DNA from: a virus
DNA length: 47,057 nucleotides
Reading direction: 5' to 3' (one strand)
IMG/VR virus record: IMGVR_UViG_3300037584_001070
Location: 1 to 47,057 of that record
Of this stretch, positions 14,902 through 21,755 are shown piece after piece. The position numbers and the translations under genes were made by a program. The notes beneath the pieces are model-generated. The model worked only from the letters and a program-made list of their open reading frames with translations, did not search any database and was not told the DNA's origin. Numbering within the stretch: the stretch's first letter is position 1; each line of letters begins with the position of its first letter.

Positions 14902-15100
14902 TGAGTGCAAGGACTGTGGCGATAGCGTTGCGTGGGGCAGCGGTAAGTTCGTCAACCGACTACCTGCGGAGAGTGGGTTTTTTATATGCGCTGATTGTCA
15001 GTGTGTCGAGTGCGACAAGTGCCATCAAGATGTTATCGAATGGGGTCACCCACCTCATGATGACTGTGAGATATGGTGCTTTGATTGCTTACCAGAGTGA
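14894..15100 (+). CDS. Cysteine-rich zinc-ribbon protein (68 aa)
   Basis: Starts with GTG inside the previous gene's end. Four close cysteine pairs appear: CKDC near residue 5, CADC at 32-35, CVEC then CHQD at 37-43, and a C-terminal CEIWCFDC. Such sets would bind two zinc ions, a treble-clef or LIM-like arrangement. It may bind nucleic acid or a host protein. No specific family is recognised. Confidence 0.6.
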   Translation: MTDECKDCGDSVAWGSGKFVNRLPAESGFFICADCQCVECDKCHQDVIEWGHPPHDDCEIWCFDCLPE

Positions 15101-15163
15101 AGTCGTGGGGCAGCGGAGGACTGCCCCTCAATCAATTTAATAACAAAAGAAAGTGAGTTCAAT

Positions 15164-15508
15164 ATGAATATCGATATATCTATTAAAGATGCAATGCCAG
15201 AAGCTATTGAGGAGATGATGGAAATTGCCGTTAAGTACAGGAATAGATCCGAAGAATGTACAATTCTTAATCGTAGAATTACTGATGACTTTGATCTTCA
15301 ATCAATTATAAATGAAGTAGCAAGACACTATATCATCAGAGTTCTTGAAGAAAATAGATGGAGAGTCGAAGATTCTTACAGGGTGCTTGGTTTTAACACT
15401 TATCAAACATGTAGTAACTGGATGAGAAAACTAAACATAACTAAAGAATATGTTAAAAAACATAAAAAAGAAAAATTAAATGCAAATTGTTTAAGGGGAG
15501 TAGTTTAA
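15164..15508 (+). CDS. Fis-like helix-turn-helix DNA-binding protein (114 aa)
   Basis: Residues about 44-92 (FDLQSIINEVARHYIIRVLE, then ENRWRVEDSYRVLGFNTYQT) match the C-terminal HTH of Fis and NtrC-type regulators, where the pattern is ...ER.yI..aLe...gn...AA..LGI.r.TL...l. The remaining N-terminus is acidic and helical. The C-terminus is basic (KEYVKKHKKEKLN). It is a candidate phage transcription factor and might bind the dispersed palindromes, though nothing in the sequence proves this. It overlaps the next gene by one base. Confidence 0.65.
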   Translation: MNIDISIKDAMPEAIEEMMEIAVKYRNRSEECTILNRRITDDFDLQSIINEVARHYIIRVLEENRWRVEDSYRVLGFNTYQTCSNWMRKLNITKEYVKKHKKEKLNANCLRGVV

Positions 15509-15720
15509 TGATTAAATATTTTACGTTCATGGTGTTAAGTTACTTTGTTCAAGGCGAACAGGTAACACACAACATACTATTTAAAAGCTATGATGATTGT
15601 AGTTATAGCAAAGAGGCCATGTATTTTATGATGGAAAGCCAACATGATGCAGTAACGATACACTGCAAGGGCACTGAGGTTGCATCTAACAAACTGGTCA
15701 AGCCAAAGGTGAGACCATAA
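15508..15720 (+). CDS. Small exported-type protein with two cysteines (70 aa)
   Basis: I place the start at the ATG overlapping the preceding stop codon (TAATG), with AAGGGGAG upstream. MIKYFTFMVLSYFVQG is a signal-peptide-like N-terminus, followed by SYDDCSYSKEAMYFMMESQH and VTIHCKG. The spacing of the two cysteines resembles the small protein at 8020-8181, so they may share a fold. A role at the cell envelope is inferred. Confidence 0.55.
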   Translation: MIKYFTFMVLSYFVQGEQVTHNILFKSYDDCSYSKEAMYFMMESQHDAVTIHCKGTEVASNKLVKPKVRP

Positions 15721-15908
15721 TGGGAGATGAAGCACTAAGCCCTGCTCAAAAGTTTGAGTATCGTTTCTTAAAGCAGCAAGTAAATAGGCTAGAAGAAGAG
15801 CGGTATCGGTTCGATGCTAGTCCTAACGTACAACAAGATTTGTTTCATGCGCGTGAGGATCTAAAGTCGTTTGTCTCAAAGCTAAGAGTTAATGGTGTAA
15901 AGATATGA
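15720..15908 (+). CDS. Small coiled-coil protein (62 aa)
   Basis: Overlaps the previous stop by one base (TAATG). Mostly charged and helical: SPAQKFEYRFLKQQVNRLEE, then DLFHAREDLKSFVSKLRVNG. No domain recognised; probably a small interaction protein of the early region. Confidence 0.55.
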   Translation: MGDEALSPAQKFEYRFLKQQVNRLEEERYRFDASPNVQQDLFHAREDLKSFVSKLRVNGVKI

Positions 15909-16096
15909 AGCGTTTCACAACAGCAGAAAAAGAATGGTTAGGTTACAAACGTAAGCTTGCCAATAATAATATGAAGGTGTCGTTATCAAAAGCACCTTGG
16001 GAAAAAAGTTCAATAGAACTAAAAACAGAGAGTGAGAAAAATGGAATACAAGAACAATCTAAAAGTAATAGAACACGCAAGGGAAGAACTAAGTAG
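15905..16096 (+). CDS. Small basic protein (63 aa)
   Basis: Overlaps the previous gene by four bases (ATGA). MKRFTTAEKEWLGYKRKLAN and a Lys/Arg/Ser-rich end (SNRTRKGRTK) make it strongly basic, so nucleic-acid binding is possible. Its last third overlaps the next gene by 56 bases, and it contains a palindrome copy, so its C-terminal end may be a by-product of the overlap. Confidence 0.45.
   Translation: MKRFTTAEKEWLGYKRKLANNNMKVSLSKAPWEKSSIELKTESEKNGIQEQSKSNRTRKGRTK
16007..16020. promoter_or_regulatory. Palindrome AGTTCAATAGAACT before the 250-residue protein
   Basis: A full-match copy preceded by AAAAA and ending 20 bases before the ATG at 16041. It lies inside the end of the preceding small gene, so it would control only the downstream gene if it acts as an operator. 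Confidence 0.55.
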
Positions 16097-16793
16097 GTTC
16101 TTCAAAACGTATGGTTTTTCTGGTGATGAGATCAAAGAGTTTTGTCAAGATGCCAGTTCATACAACTGGAAAAACTTTGATTATGATGGAGCGCCTACAG
16201 TTCTCAAGCTAATGAGCGACAGCATAGGCAGAGACAACATCAGGAATGTGGTTCTATATGCTCATAGTTTTCTAAAGTTGATCAAGGGTCACAGAAGTAA
16301 AGCTAAGTATGTAGAAGATAAAAGCGTTATCAAGAAAGCCATCGAAAGCAATGTTGTTTGGGCAGCAAGTGAACTCAATGAAGCCTTTCCATCTAGGGGT
16401 TGGGAGGTCAGATGTGAAAGAGGCAGTAAACCTTACGTTGAAGAACAAACAGGTAGATACGGCAGCAACTTCAATGTCGATGTACCTCTTGGTTGGGGTA
16501 AGACTGTATACGCAGAGGGTATTGCCACTGTCAAAGCAGGTGATGGCGAAAGATTTATCATGAATGCCTATAAGAAAAACCTTGGCAGACTAGTCAAGGA
16601 TGGTGTCGTTGCTTACGAATGTGATGTTCTTAAAGTTTACCGTGATAATGCTACCATAGAAAAAGGTTGGGTATTCAAGTACGAAACGTATGACGATACT
16701 ATACTTGCTACACATCAAGAGTTCTCTCGTGCAGAGAGCTTGCTTAAAAGAAGGATCAAGGATACCGTTGTGAAGGAACTTGTGGACTTCTAA
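16041..16793 (+). CDS. Hypothetical protein (250 aa)
   Basis: The ATG follows an AGAGAGTGAG site; a GTG nine bases earlier is also in frame. Beginning MEYKNNLKVIEHAREELSRF, the protein has an N-terminal helical region (1-110) and a C-terminal mixed region containing GWEVRCERGSKPYVEEQTGR, DVPLGWGKTVYAEGIAT and GWVFKYETYDDTI. GWGKT is not a Walker motif in this context. No family recognised. A GC-rich hairpin follows, so it ends a unit. Confidence 0.6.
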   Translation: MEYKNNLKVIEHAREELSRFFKTYGFSGDEIKEFCQDASSYNWKNFDYDGAPTVLKLMSDSIGRDNIRNVVLYAHSFLKLIKGHRSKAKYVEDKSVIKKAIESNVVWAASELNEAFPSRGWEVRCERGSKPYVEEQTGRYGSNFNVDVPLGWGKTVYAEGIATVKAGDGERFIMNAYKKNLGRLVKDGVVAYECDVLKVYRDNATIEKGWVFKYETYDDTILATHQEFSRAESLLKRRIKDTVVKELVDF

Positions 16794-16798
16794 AAGAG

Positions 16799-16816
16799 GG
16801 GCGGCAAGAGCCGCCC
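16799..16816. terminator. GC-rich hairpin after the 250-residue protein
   Basis: GGGCGGC (16799-16805) pairs with GCCGCCC (16810-16816) around AAGA. It is a strong stem but is not followed by a T-run, so it is either a Rho-assisted or partial terminator, or an mRNA-stabilising end. Confidence 0.5.
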
Positions 16817-16830
16817 TAGTTGGAGCAAAA

Positions 16831-16857
16831 ATGAAAAACAATTATAGGGTAACATAA
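16831..16857 (+). other. Eight-codon mini-ORF upstream of the 68-residue gene
   Basis: GGAG is followed by ATG, then seven codons (MKNNYRVT) and TAA, nine bases before the next gene's ATG, which itself has no clear ribosome-binding site. It may be a coupling leader peptide, or chance. Confidence 0.25.
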
Positions 16858-16865
16858 AAAATAAA

Positions 16866-17072
16866 ATGTACAAAGAATTAAATCAAGAAGCTCTCATTGA
16901 TCTTGTTAGTCAGTTACCACCCAAGGCAACTGGCGAACAAGTTATAAATCTTATCGTAAATATTATGGAAGTATACGGTATGGGAGAAAATTGGTTTCAT
17001 ATTGCGGTCAGCATTGGTCATGTTCTTGAGCAGCTTAATGACGAAAACATAGAGAATGTGACCATACACTGA
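16866..17072 (+). CDS. Small hypothetical protein (68 aa)
   Basis: MYKELNQEALIDLVSQLPPK, then a mainly helical body (GEQVINLIVNIMEVYGMGEN) and HIAVSIGHVLEQLNDENIEN. Acidic and soluble. Its ribosome-binding site is weak (see the preceding mini-ORF). It is the last rightward gene before the two opposing terminators. Confidence 0.5.
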   Translation: MYKELNQEALIDLVSQLPPKATGEQVINLIVNIMEVYGMGENWFHIAVSIGHVLEQLNDENIENVTIH

Positions 17073-17119
17073 CGATAGTATAGAAACCTCTCATCAGGTT
17101 CGCCTCAATTTACTATCGT
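17072..17119. other. Hairpin with nine-bp stem after the 68-residue gene
   Basis: ACGATAGTA (17072-17080) pairs with TACTATCGT (17111-17119). Within the 30-base loop AACC and GGTT can also pair. The stem starts on the stop codon and ends just before the terminator. It could be a small structured RNA element. It is too short for a tRNA. Confidence 0.4.
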
Positions 17120-17127
17120 TAAACTAG

Positions 17128-17168
17128 CGCAGGTTGAGAACGCTGCTCTTCTCCCTGCGTATTTTTTT
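17128..17168 (+). terminator. Intrinsic terminator of the rightward block
   Basis: CGCAGG (17128-17133) pairs with CCTGCG (17154-17159), with GAGAA and TTCTC able to pair inside. It is followed by TATTTTTTT. It closes the 9676-17072 block. Confidence 0.75.
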
Positions 17169-17196
17169 AAAAAAAAGGAACGCCCGAAGGCGTCCC
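17169..17196 (-). terminator. Intrinsic terminator of the leftward primase-helicase unit
   Basis: On the minus strand GGGACGCC and GGCGTTCC form an eight-pair stem (one G-U) closed by a UUCG tetraloop, followed by eight T. It stops transcription from the primase-helicase side and meets the rightward terminator back to back. Confidence 0.85.
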
Positions 17197-17274
17197 AGTA
17201 TCAGAGTGGAGAAATCCAGATGTATGTCTGAACCAATATCCTGACGCAACATCTAGCACTCCGATATAAGAACG

Positions 17275-17442
17275 TCAAATACTTTCAATCATCTTATCAC
17301 ACAAGTTGCTGACGAGCCTCAGTGTTTCATGATGCGTAAGCTCAAGCACTGCCACCTCTTTACCGTCTACATAGACATGAATGACTGGTGCTTCTTCTCC
17401 CTCACGAACAATCAAAAACTTTTTAGAATGGGAGGGGATCAT
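17275..17442 (-). CDS. Small hypothetical protein (55 aa) overlapping the primase-helicase end
   Basis: A minus-strand ATG inside the last codons of the primase-helicase gene opens a 55-codon frame: MIPSHSKKFLIVREGEEAPV, then IHVYVDGKEVAVLELTHHET, ending LRLVSNLCDKMIESI. Alternating hydrophobic residues suggest a small beta-strand fold followed by a helix. Coupled overlap with the upstream gene and a proper terminator downstream support it as a real gene. Function unknown. Confidence 0.6.
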   Translation of the reverse strand: MIPSHSKKFLIVREGEEAPVIHVYVDGKEVAVLELTHHETLRLVSNLCDKMIESI

Positions 17443-19201
17443 CATCATTATCTACATCGTTATAATCATTTGGCACATCAAGGAACTCATCAGGTACATG
17501 CTTCCTGTAGGTTGATGTCGGAACATCGAAGTCAAGTTCGGTCTCTCCTTGCTTACCAACCCATGAGAAGCGGCACTTCCATATGTGTATCTCTGATACA
17601 GGAGATCCAGATGGGTGTGGTCTATGCACAGTAAGACCAACGTCAGCCTTAGCAAACCATGCTGCACTACCAGATATATCATATCCTTTTGGTGCAGGTA
17701 CTTTGCCGTCTGTTCCTCGCATCATCTTTGTTGGATGAGCTACGAACCACAAGTGTATGCCATGAGCCTGAGCAAATACTCTGAGCTTTGTCAGTATGTC
17801 TGACACCCACTCAGTCTCACTTACATCTCTTCCCTTTTGAATGTAATTGTATGGATCTATGATAGCACCTCTAACACCATGTCTAAGCACTGCTATCTTT
17901 AGTCTCTCGATGATGCTATCAATTGAAGACATTGATCCATCAGCTTGATACAAAAAAGAAAAGTGCGATTGAACAAATTCTTTTCCGTCTGATAATTCTT
18001 TATGGCTAAGTCTTTTCATTGAGCCTTGGAAGAAAGGCTTACGAATGTACTTACTGATTAGCTTTGCTATGTGAATCCTTGGCTCGTTTTCAAAGGAACA
18101 TATTGCAAACTTCCAACCCTTCTCTTGTGCCATGTTCATCATGATCTGATCTACAAACTCTGACTTGCCAGAAGATGGGTGACCAGTAACAACCGTGAGC
18201 TGTCCTGCTACTATCGTGTACAATTCATCTACGTTGTCGTAGCCAGTGCTCTCACCTCTGCCCATACCGTTCTCGTAAATTTCATCAAGTTGTTCATAGA
18301 AATGAGAAGCGTCATACAATCCCGCGACAGGCCAAGGTTTACAATCAACTACAACTTTATCGATACCATCCTTGCCATGCTTGAGAAGCACATCGTTGGC
18401 ATCCTTGCATCCCTCTGGGAACTCTATCTTGAAGCATCGATCCTTGCCGATACGTCTGGCTATCTCTTCCGCCATTGCCTGACCTGCACTGTCTGCATCA
18501 GTGGCGATTATGATACGAGCAGCCGCATCTATTTTCTTCTTTGCTGCCCATAAGAACTTGAATTTATTATCTTCTTTAGGATCTATCTGCCCATCGACAA
18601 CCTTCATGACCGCACCATTTGGCACTGACACAACGCTGTCGTAACCTGTTTCGATAAACGCAAGGGCATCCATCTCGCCCTCACAAATAATCATATCATC
18701 GTTACGTTCTACACCTTGCATATTAAAAAATGTTTGAGGTGCACCGCTACATGCGAAGCCTTTACCTTCTATCGATCTAATCTTGTACGCATAATCTTGA
18801 CCCTCATTGGTGTACGGAAACATGATGCATTCAGTTTCTTTTCCTAGTGCCTGTATCCAATGATGCGTTGAAACCAATCCAACTTTAGTAGCGGTTTCTT
18901 TACTTATCCCTCGTTCTTGCAGCCAAACCAGGGAGCTTTCCGTTAATTCTTTTCTTTGAACTTTTTTTGCAATGGACATTGTTTTTTCTCTCTTTATCTC
19001 TGGTAACTCCTCTCGCATAGGAACAATACCTTGCTGACCACAGTGCCAACACTGATATAAAGTTTTGTCTTGTTCTATGCGGAGAGAAAGTGTCTTATCG
19101 TTTTTCTTTTTGCGGCTGTGACTACAGCTTGGGCATTTGATTTTATGCTGACCTTCACCCAATCTATAAGCCTCGCCACGAACTTCTTGTTCGATGTGCA
19201 C
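17423..19201 (-). CDS. Primase-helicase (T7 gp4-like TOPRIM plus RecA-type helicase, 592 aa)
   Basis: One protein with three modules: an N-terminal zinc ribbon (cysteines 23, 26, 51 and 54; CPSC and CWHC), a TOPRIM primase core (ICEGEMDALAF with EGE at 174-176, and IIATDADSAGQ with Asp 235 and 237), and a RecA/DnaB-type helicase with Walker A VVTGHPSSGKSE (about 340-347). It unwinds the fork and lays primers. The C-terminal tail is acidic and ends DDDPLPF, like phage replication proteins that contact SSB or polymerase. I chose GTG at 19201 because AGGAG precedes it; a TTG at 19258 would add 19 residues. No polymerase gene is nearby. Confidence 0.88.
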   Translation of the reverse strand: MHIEQEVRGEAYRLGEGQHKIKCPSCSHSRKKKNDKTLSLRIEQDKTLYQCWHCGQQGIVPMREELPEIKREKTMSIAKKVQRKELTESSLVWLQERGISKETATKVGLVSTHHWIQALGKETECIMFPYTNEGQDYAYKIRSIEGKGFACSGAPQTFFNMQGVERNDDMIICEGEMDALAFIETGYDSVVSVPNGAVMKVVDGQIDPKEDNKFKFLWAAKKKIDAAARIIIATDADSAGQAMAEEIARRIGKDRCFKIEFPEGCKDANDVLLKHGKDGIDKVVVDCKPWPVAGLYDASHFYEQLDEIYENGMGRGESTGYDNVDELYTIVAGQLTVVTGHPSSGKSEFVDQIMMNMAQEKGWKFAICSFENEPRIHIAKLISKYIRKPFFQGSMKRLSHKELSDGKEFVQSHFSFLYQADGSMSSIDSIIERLKIAVLRHGVRGAIIDPYNYIQKGRDVSETEWVSDILTKLRVFAQAHGIHLWFVAHPTKMMRGTDGKVPAPKGYDISGSAAWFAKADVGLTVHRPHPSGSPVSEIHIWKCRFSWVGKQGETELDFDVPTSTYRKHVPDEFLDVPNDYNDVDNDDDPLPF

Positions 19202-19271
19202 GACTTGTTCTCCTACTCTGATCCGACGAACATAGAGGAAGGAATGCCGATGCGTCAAGCAAGAATTTTTC

Positions 19272-19340
19272 GAGAGTATTTATATATATGTTATATATAT
19301 ATTATATATATATTAATATTATATATATATTATATTAACT
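19272..19340. repeat. TA-rich tract between RusA and primase-helicase, second copy of the 35-bp repeat
   Basis: Nearly pure A/T sequence in the gap upstream of the primase-helicase. Bases 19303-19337 are identical to 6878-6912, ending on the RusA stop codon. It could hold the primase-helicase promoter or an unwinding element. Confidence 0.6.
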
Positions 19341-19751
19341 ATATTTCTTTATTAGAATAGTATCATAAGATAAATAGAAAGGGATTTTATCTACGTCACA
19401 AGACCTAACCCTGATGATTGATCTTGGATTTTCTTTATCCAAACCCCAGTAAATAATTTTTTGTTTCACCTGCCTATCATTTTTGTAGATACGGTTCTGC
19501 ATACAGTCGAGGATAAGGCTCTCGTCTAGGTCAGGTCTACGGCTTGCGTAATAGATCATCATCTCAACCACAACATCATCTGTCGTTGGCACTTCCATTA
19601 CAGGACATTGCTGCTCGAACATCTTGACGTAGCCTCTAGCCTTTGTTGATTTGATTAGGGCAGGTTTGCCTCTAATCACTACCATCTTTCGTGAGTTAGC
19701 TTTCGAGGCAGGTTCACCATATATTGTGAAGGTCTTGTCAAAGTTATCCAT
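19335..19751 (-). CDS. rusA: RusA-like Holliday junction resolvase (138 aa)
   Basis: RusA dimers cut Holliday junctions and branched DNA during recombination and packaging. The N-terminal GEPASKANSRKMV, the motif RRPDLDE (Asp 74 and 76) and the later YKNDRQVKQK (Asp 92) match the catalytic aspartates of the family. Length (138) is close to the usual 120-140. The C-terminal 25 residues look degenerate. The start has an AAGGG site. It reads leftward in the same direction as the primase-helicase, with the AT tract between. Confidence 0.8.
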   Translation of the reverse strand: MDNFDKTFTIYGEPASKANSRKMVVIRGKPALIKSTKARGYVKMFEQQCPVMEVPTTDDVVVEMMIYYASRRPDLDESLILDCMQNRIYKNDRQVKQKIIYWGLDKENPRSIIRVRSCDVDKIPFYLSYDTILIKKYS

Positions 19752-19773
19752 ATGTACCCTTAAAATATCTTAT

Positions 19774-19802
19774 TTGACATTATGTTCCTTATATGATTTA
19801 AC
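19774..19802 (+). promoter_or_regulatory. Possible sigma-70 promoter for the recombination genes
   Basis: A perfect TTGACA at 19774-19779 lies 45 bases before the exonuclease start. With a 16-17 base spacer the -10 would be ATTTAA or TTTAAC, a poor match, though the area is A/T-rich. It lies in the divergent gap between RusA and the exonuclease. The -35 match is the main support. Confidence 0.35.
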
Positions 19803-19823
19803 CATAAGAGAGTGGAGAATACA

Positions 19824-20714
19824 ATGAAAATAACCAACGAGCATCAGTTGCCTGATGCCTTTCTTAATTTTGCGAGAGACGATAAGTACTCCAAGGGCAA
19901 GTCCGACATCAGTGTAACCACGCTGATCGACTCTCCTCGTGTTCGATTATTACGCGAGAAGAACAAGAGCGAGATGTCAAAGGATGTTGTCGATATGATC
20001 TGGCCTTTGCTTGGTACAGCGGTTCATCATATTCTCGAAAGCGCAGATGATCCTGAGAACGTGGTAAAAGAAGAAAGACTTTACGCCAAGGTACTGGACT
20101 GGGTTCTGTCAGGCGCATTAGATCATCAAGAGGTTTTGCCAGACGGCACTGTGCAGATTACAGACTACAAGGTTACGTCTGCATGGTCTGTTATTTTGGG
20201 TAAGAAAGATTGGGAGAGGCAGCAGAACTGCTACGCTTGGCTCATAGAAAATTCAGAGGATGGCAAAAATAAACTTAGGAAGGTCAGCAACATTCGTATC
20301 TGTGCAGTGCTTAGAGATTGGCAGAGACGTAAGGCTGAGTTTGATAAGGACTATCCCCAATCACCCATAGTTGTAATTGATCTGCCCCTTTGGAGTGAGG
20401 CAGAGCGAGAAGAATATATTTATGGAAAGATGCATGAGCACCAAGAGGCTCAAGCTAACTACGATCTGTTCGACAAGGAGCAACTATGCACACCAGAAGA
20501 ACAGTGGGCGAAGCCCGATACATGGGCTGTAAAAAAGAAGAGCGTGAAGAGAGCACTGCGTGTCTACGAGACAGAGCAAGAGGCTATCGATCATATAAAC
20601 AAGGAGGAAATCAGTTTAATAATAGAGCATCGTAAGGGTGAACTAACCAGATGCCAAGGTAATTACTGCGGAGTGTCAGAGTTCTGCGAACAATTTAACG
20701 GATGGAGAAATTAA
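19824..20714 (+). CDS. PD-(D/E)XK exonuclease with possible Fe-S cluster, Cas4/AddB-like (296 aa)
   Basis: The sequence has the nuclease core of RecB-type exonucleases: an LLGTAVHHILE helix (H68, H69), GALD (D100), ITDYKVTS (D114, K116) and a later QQNCYAW segment. The C-terminus has C277, C282 and C288 (RCQGNYCGVSEFC) and an earlier C222, a set resembling the four-cysteine Fe-S cluster of Cas4 and AddB. It probably makes 3' single-stranded ends for the annealing protein encoded next. The ATG was chosen over a GTG 12 bases earlier because GGAG precedes it. The cluster is inferred from spacing only. Confidence 0.75.
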   Translation: MKITNEHQLPDAFLNFARDDKYSKGKSDISVTTLIDSPRVRLLREKNKSEMSKDVVDMIWPLLGTAVHHILESADDPENVVKEERLYAKVLDWVLSGALDHQEVLPDGTVQITDYKVTSAWSVILGKKDWERQQNCYAWLIENSEDGKNKLRKVSNIRICAVLRDWQRRKAEFDKDYPQSPIVVIDLPLWSEAEREEYIYGKMHEHQEAQANYDLFDKEQLCTPEEQWAKPDTWAVKKKSVKRALRVYETEQEAIDHINKEEISLIIEHRKGELTRCQGNYCGVSEFCEQFNGWRN

Positions 20715-21442
20715 TGAGTAAAGAAAAGAAATCAGTGTGGGAAACACTGTCGGCCATCGATGTCAACGATAAGACCGAAAAGAAAAACGGCATGACATAT
20801 CTTTCTTGGGCTTGGGCTTGGGGTAAGCTGAAAGAACATTATCCAGAAGCAACATTTTCCAAGCACCTTCATGATGGCATGGCTTATATAAAAGATGAAA
20901 GCGGATATGCTTTCGTTGAGGTCACTGTGACTGTCGAGGGAATTAGTGCAACTGAACTTTTTCCTGTTCTTAACTACAAGAACAAATCGATACAAAACCC
21001 AGATGCTTTTGAGGTTAACACCGCACTTCAGCGTGGTTTAGCCAAGGCGATAGCTTATCATGGTCTAGGTCATTACATATATGCAGGTGAAGATCTACCT
21101 CAGAGCGACGGAGAGGAGCGGCAGAGTAAGGGAAAGGTTAAAGAGGTTGTTGACCCTATACAAGAGACTACCCCCACTCCACCGCCCCCTGAGAGCACTA
21201 CACCAGATGTACTAAGTGCTAAGGATGATACGGTTGAGAAGACTAACGGTTGGGATATGGTAACCGATGCCTTCACTGAGCTTATGAAGGTACACAATAC
21301 TTATGAAAGTCTTGGTAAGCTTTGGAAGAAAAACAAATCAACTTTGAACTTGCTAGAAACCAATAGACCAAGCGACTACGAAGAACTTCTAACTAATTTT
21401 AAGAAACGTGCAAAAGAACTAAAGGAGAAAGCTAATGGCTGA
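20714..21442 (+). CDS. DUF1071-type single-strand annealing protein (242 aa)
   Basis: The N-terminal segment KKNGMTYLSWAWAWGKLKEH is the hallmark of DUF1071, a Rad52-related phage annealing protein family; it continues with AFEVNTALQRGLAKAIAYHGLGHY. The second half is a Pro-rich linker (TTPTPPPPESTTP) and a Lys-rich helical end. It anneals complementary single strands in phage recombination, using the ends made by the preceding exonuclease. I chose the ATG overlapping the stop codon (TAATG); an ATG 12 bases earlier is also in frame. Confidence 0.8.
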   Translation: MSKEKKSVWETLSAIDVNDKTEKKNGMTYLSWAWAWGKLKEHYPEATFSKHLHDGMAYIKDESGYAFVEVTVTVEGISATELFPVLNYKNKSIQNPDAFEVNTALQRGLAKAIAYHGLGHYIYAGEDLPQSDGEERQSKGKVKEVVDPIQETTPTPPPPESTTPDVLSAKDDTVEKTNGWDMVTDAFTELMKVHNTYESLGKLWKKNKSTLNLLETNRPSDYEELLTNFKKRAKELKEKANG

Positions 21443-21752
21443 TTATGATAAAGCATCAGGTGCACTGTTTAAGAACAGAAAGAAACAAAATGAAAGACAA
21501 CCTGACTACACTGGCAACATTGAGGTTGATGGTGATGTCGTTAGAGACTTGATGGCTCAGTTGAATGAGGGTGTTAAGCATCCAAAGGCAGATCTATCTG
21601 CTTGGATCAGACAATCTAAGTCAGGTATGAACTTTCTATCTTTAAACTCTAGTGTTTTTTACGAGCGCAACGGTGGTCACAATAGATCTTCTAACAACAG
21701 TAACACACAAGGATCTGTATCAAATGATATGGATGATGAGATCCCATTTTAA
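21435..21752 (+). CDS. SSB-like OB-fold protein with acidic C-terminal tip (105 aa)
   Basis: The N-terminal SGALFKNRKKQNERQPDYTG and later DLSAWIRQSKSGMNFLSLNS resemble small phage OB-fold single-stranded DNA-binding proteins of the DUF736 kind. A Ser/Asn-rich linker (about residues 80-95) ends in MDDEIPF, the classic SSB interaction tip. It sits next to the annealing protein and exonuclease and overlaps the former by eight bases. It probably coats single strands during replication. Similarity is recalled, not aligned. Confidence 0.65.
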   Translation: MADYDKASGALFKNRKKQNERQPDYTGNIEVDGDVVRDLMAQLNEGVKHPKADLSAWIRQSKSGMNFLSLNSSVFYERNGGHNRSSNNSNTQGSVSNDMDDEIPF

Positions 21753-21755
21753 ATT

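Noticed and set aside
16351-16563. Second plus-strand frame inside the 250-residue gene
   Set aside because: Fully nested in another frame, no site, no recognisable sequence.
17072-17119. Possible tRNA-like fold
   Set aside because: The pairing arms span about 48 bases, too short for a cloverleaf, and no standard T-loop or anticodon arm can be drawn.
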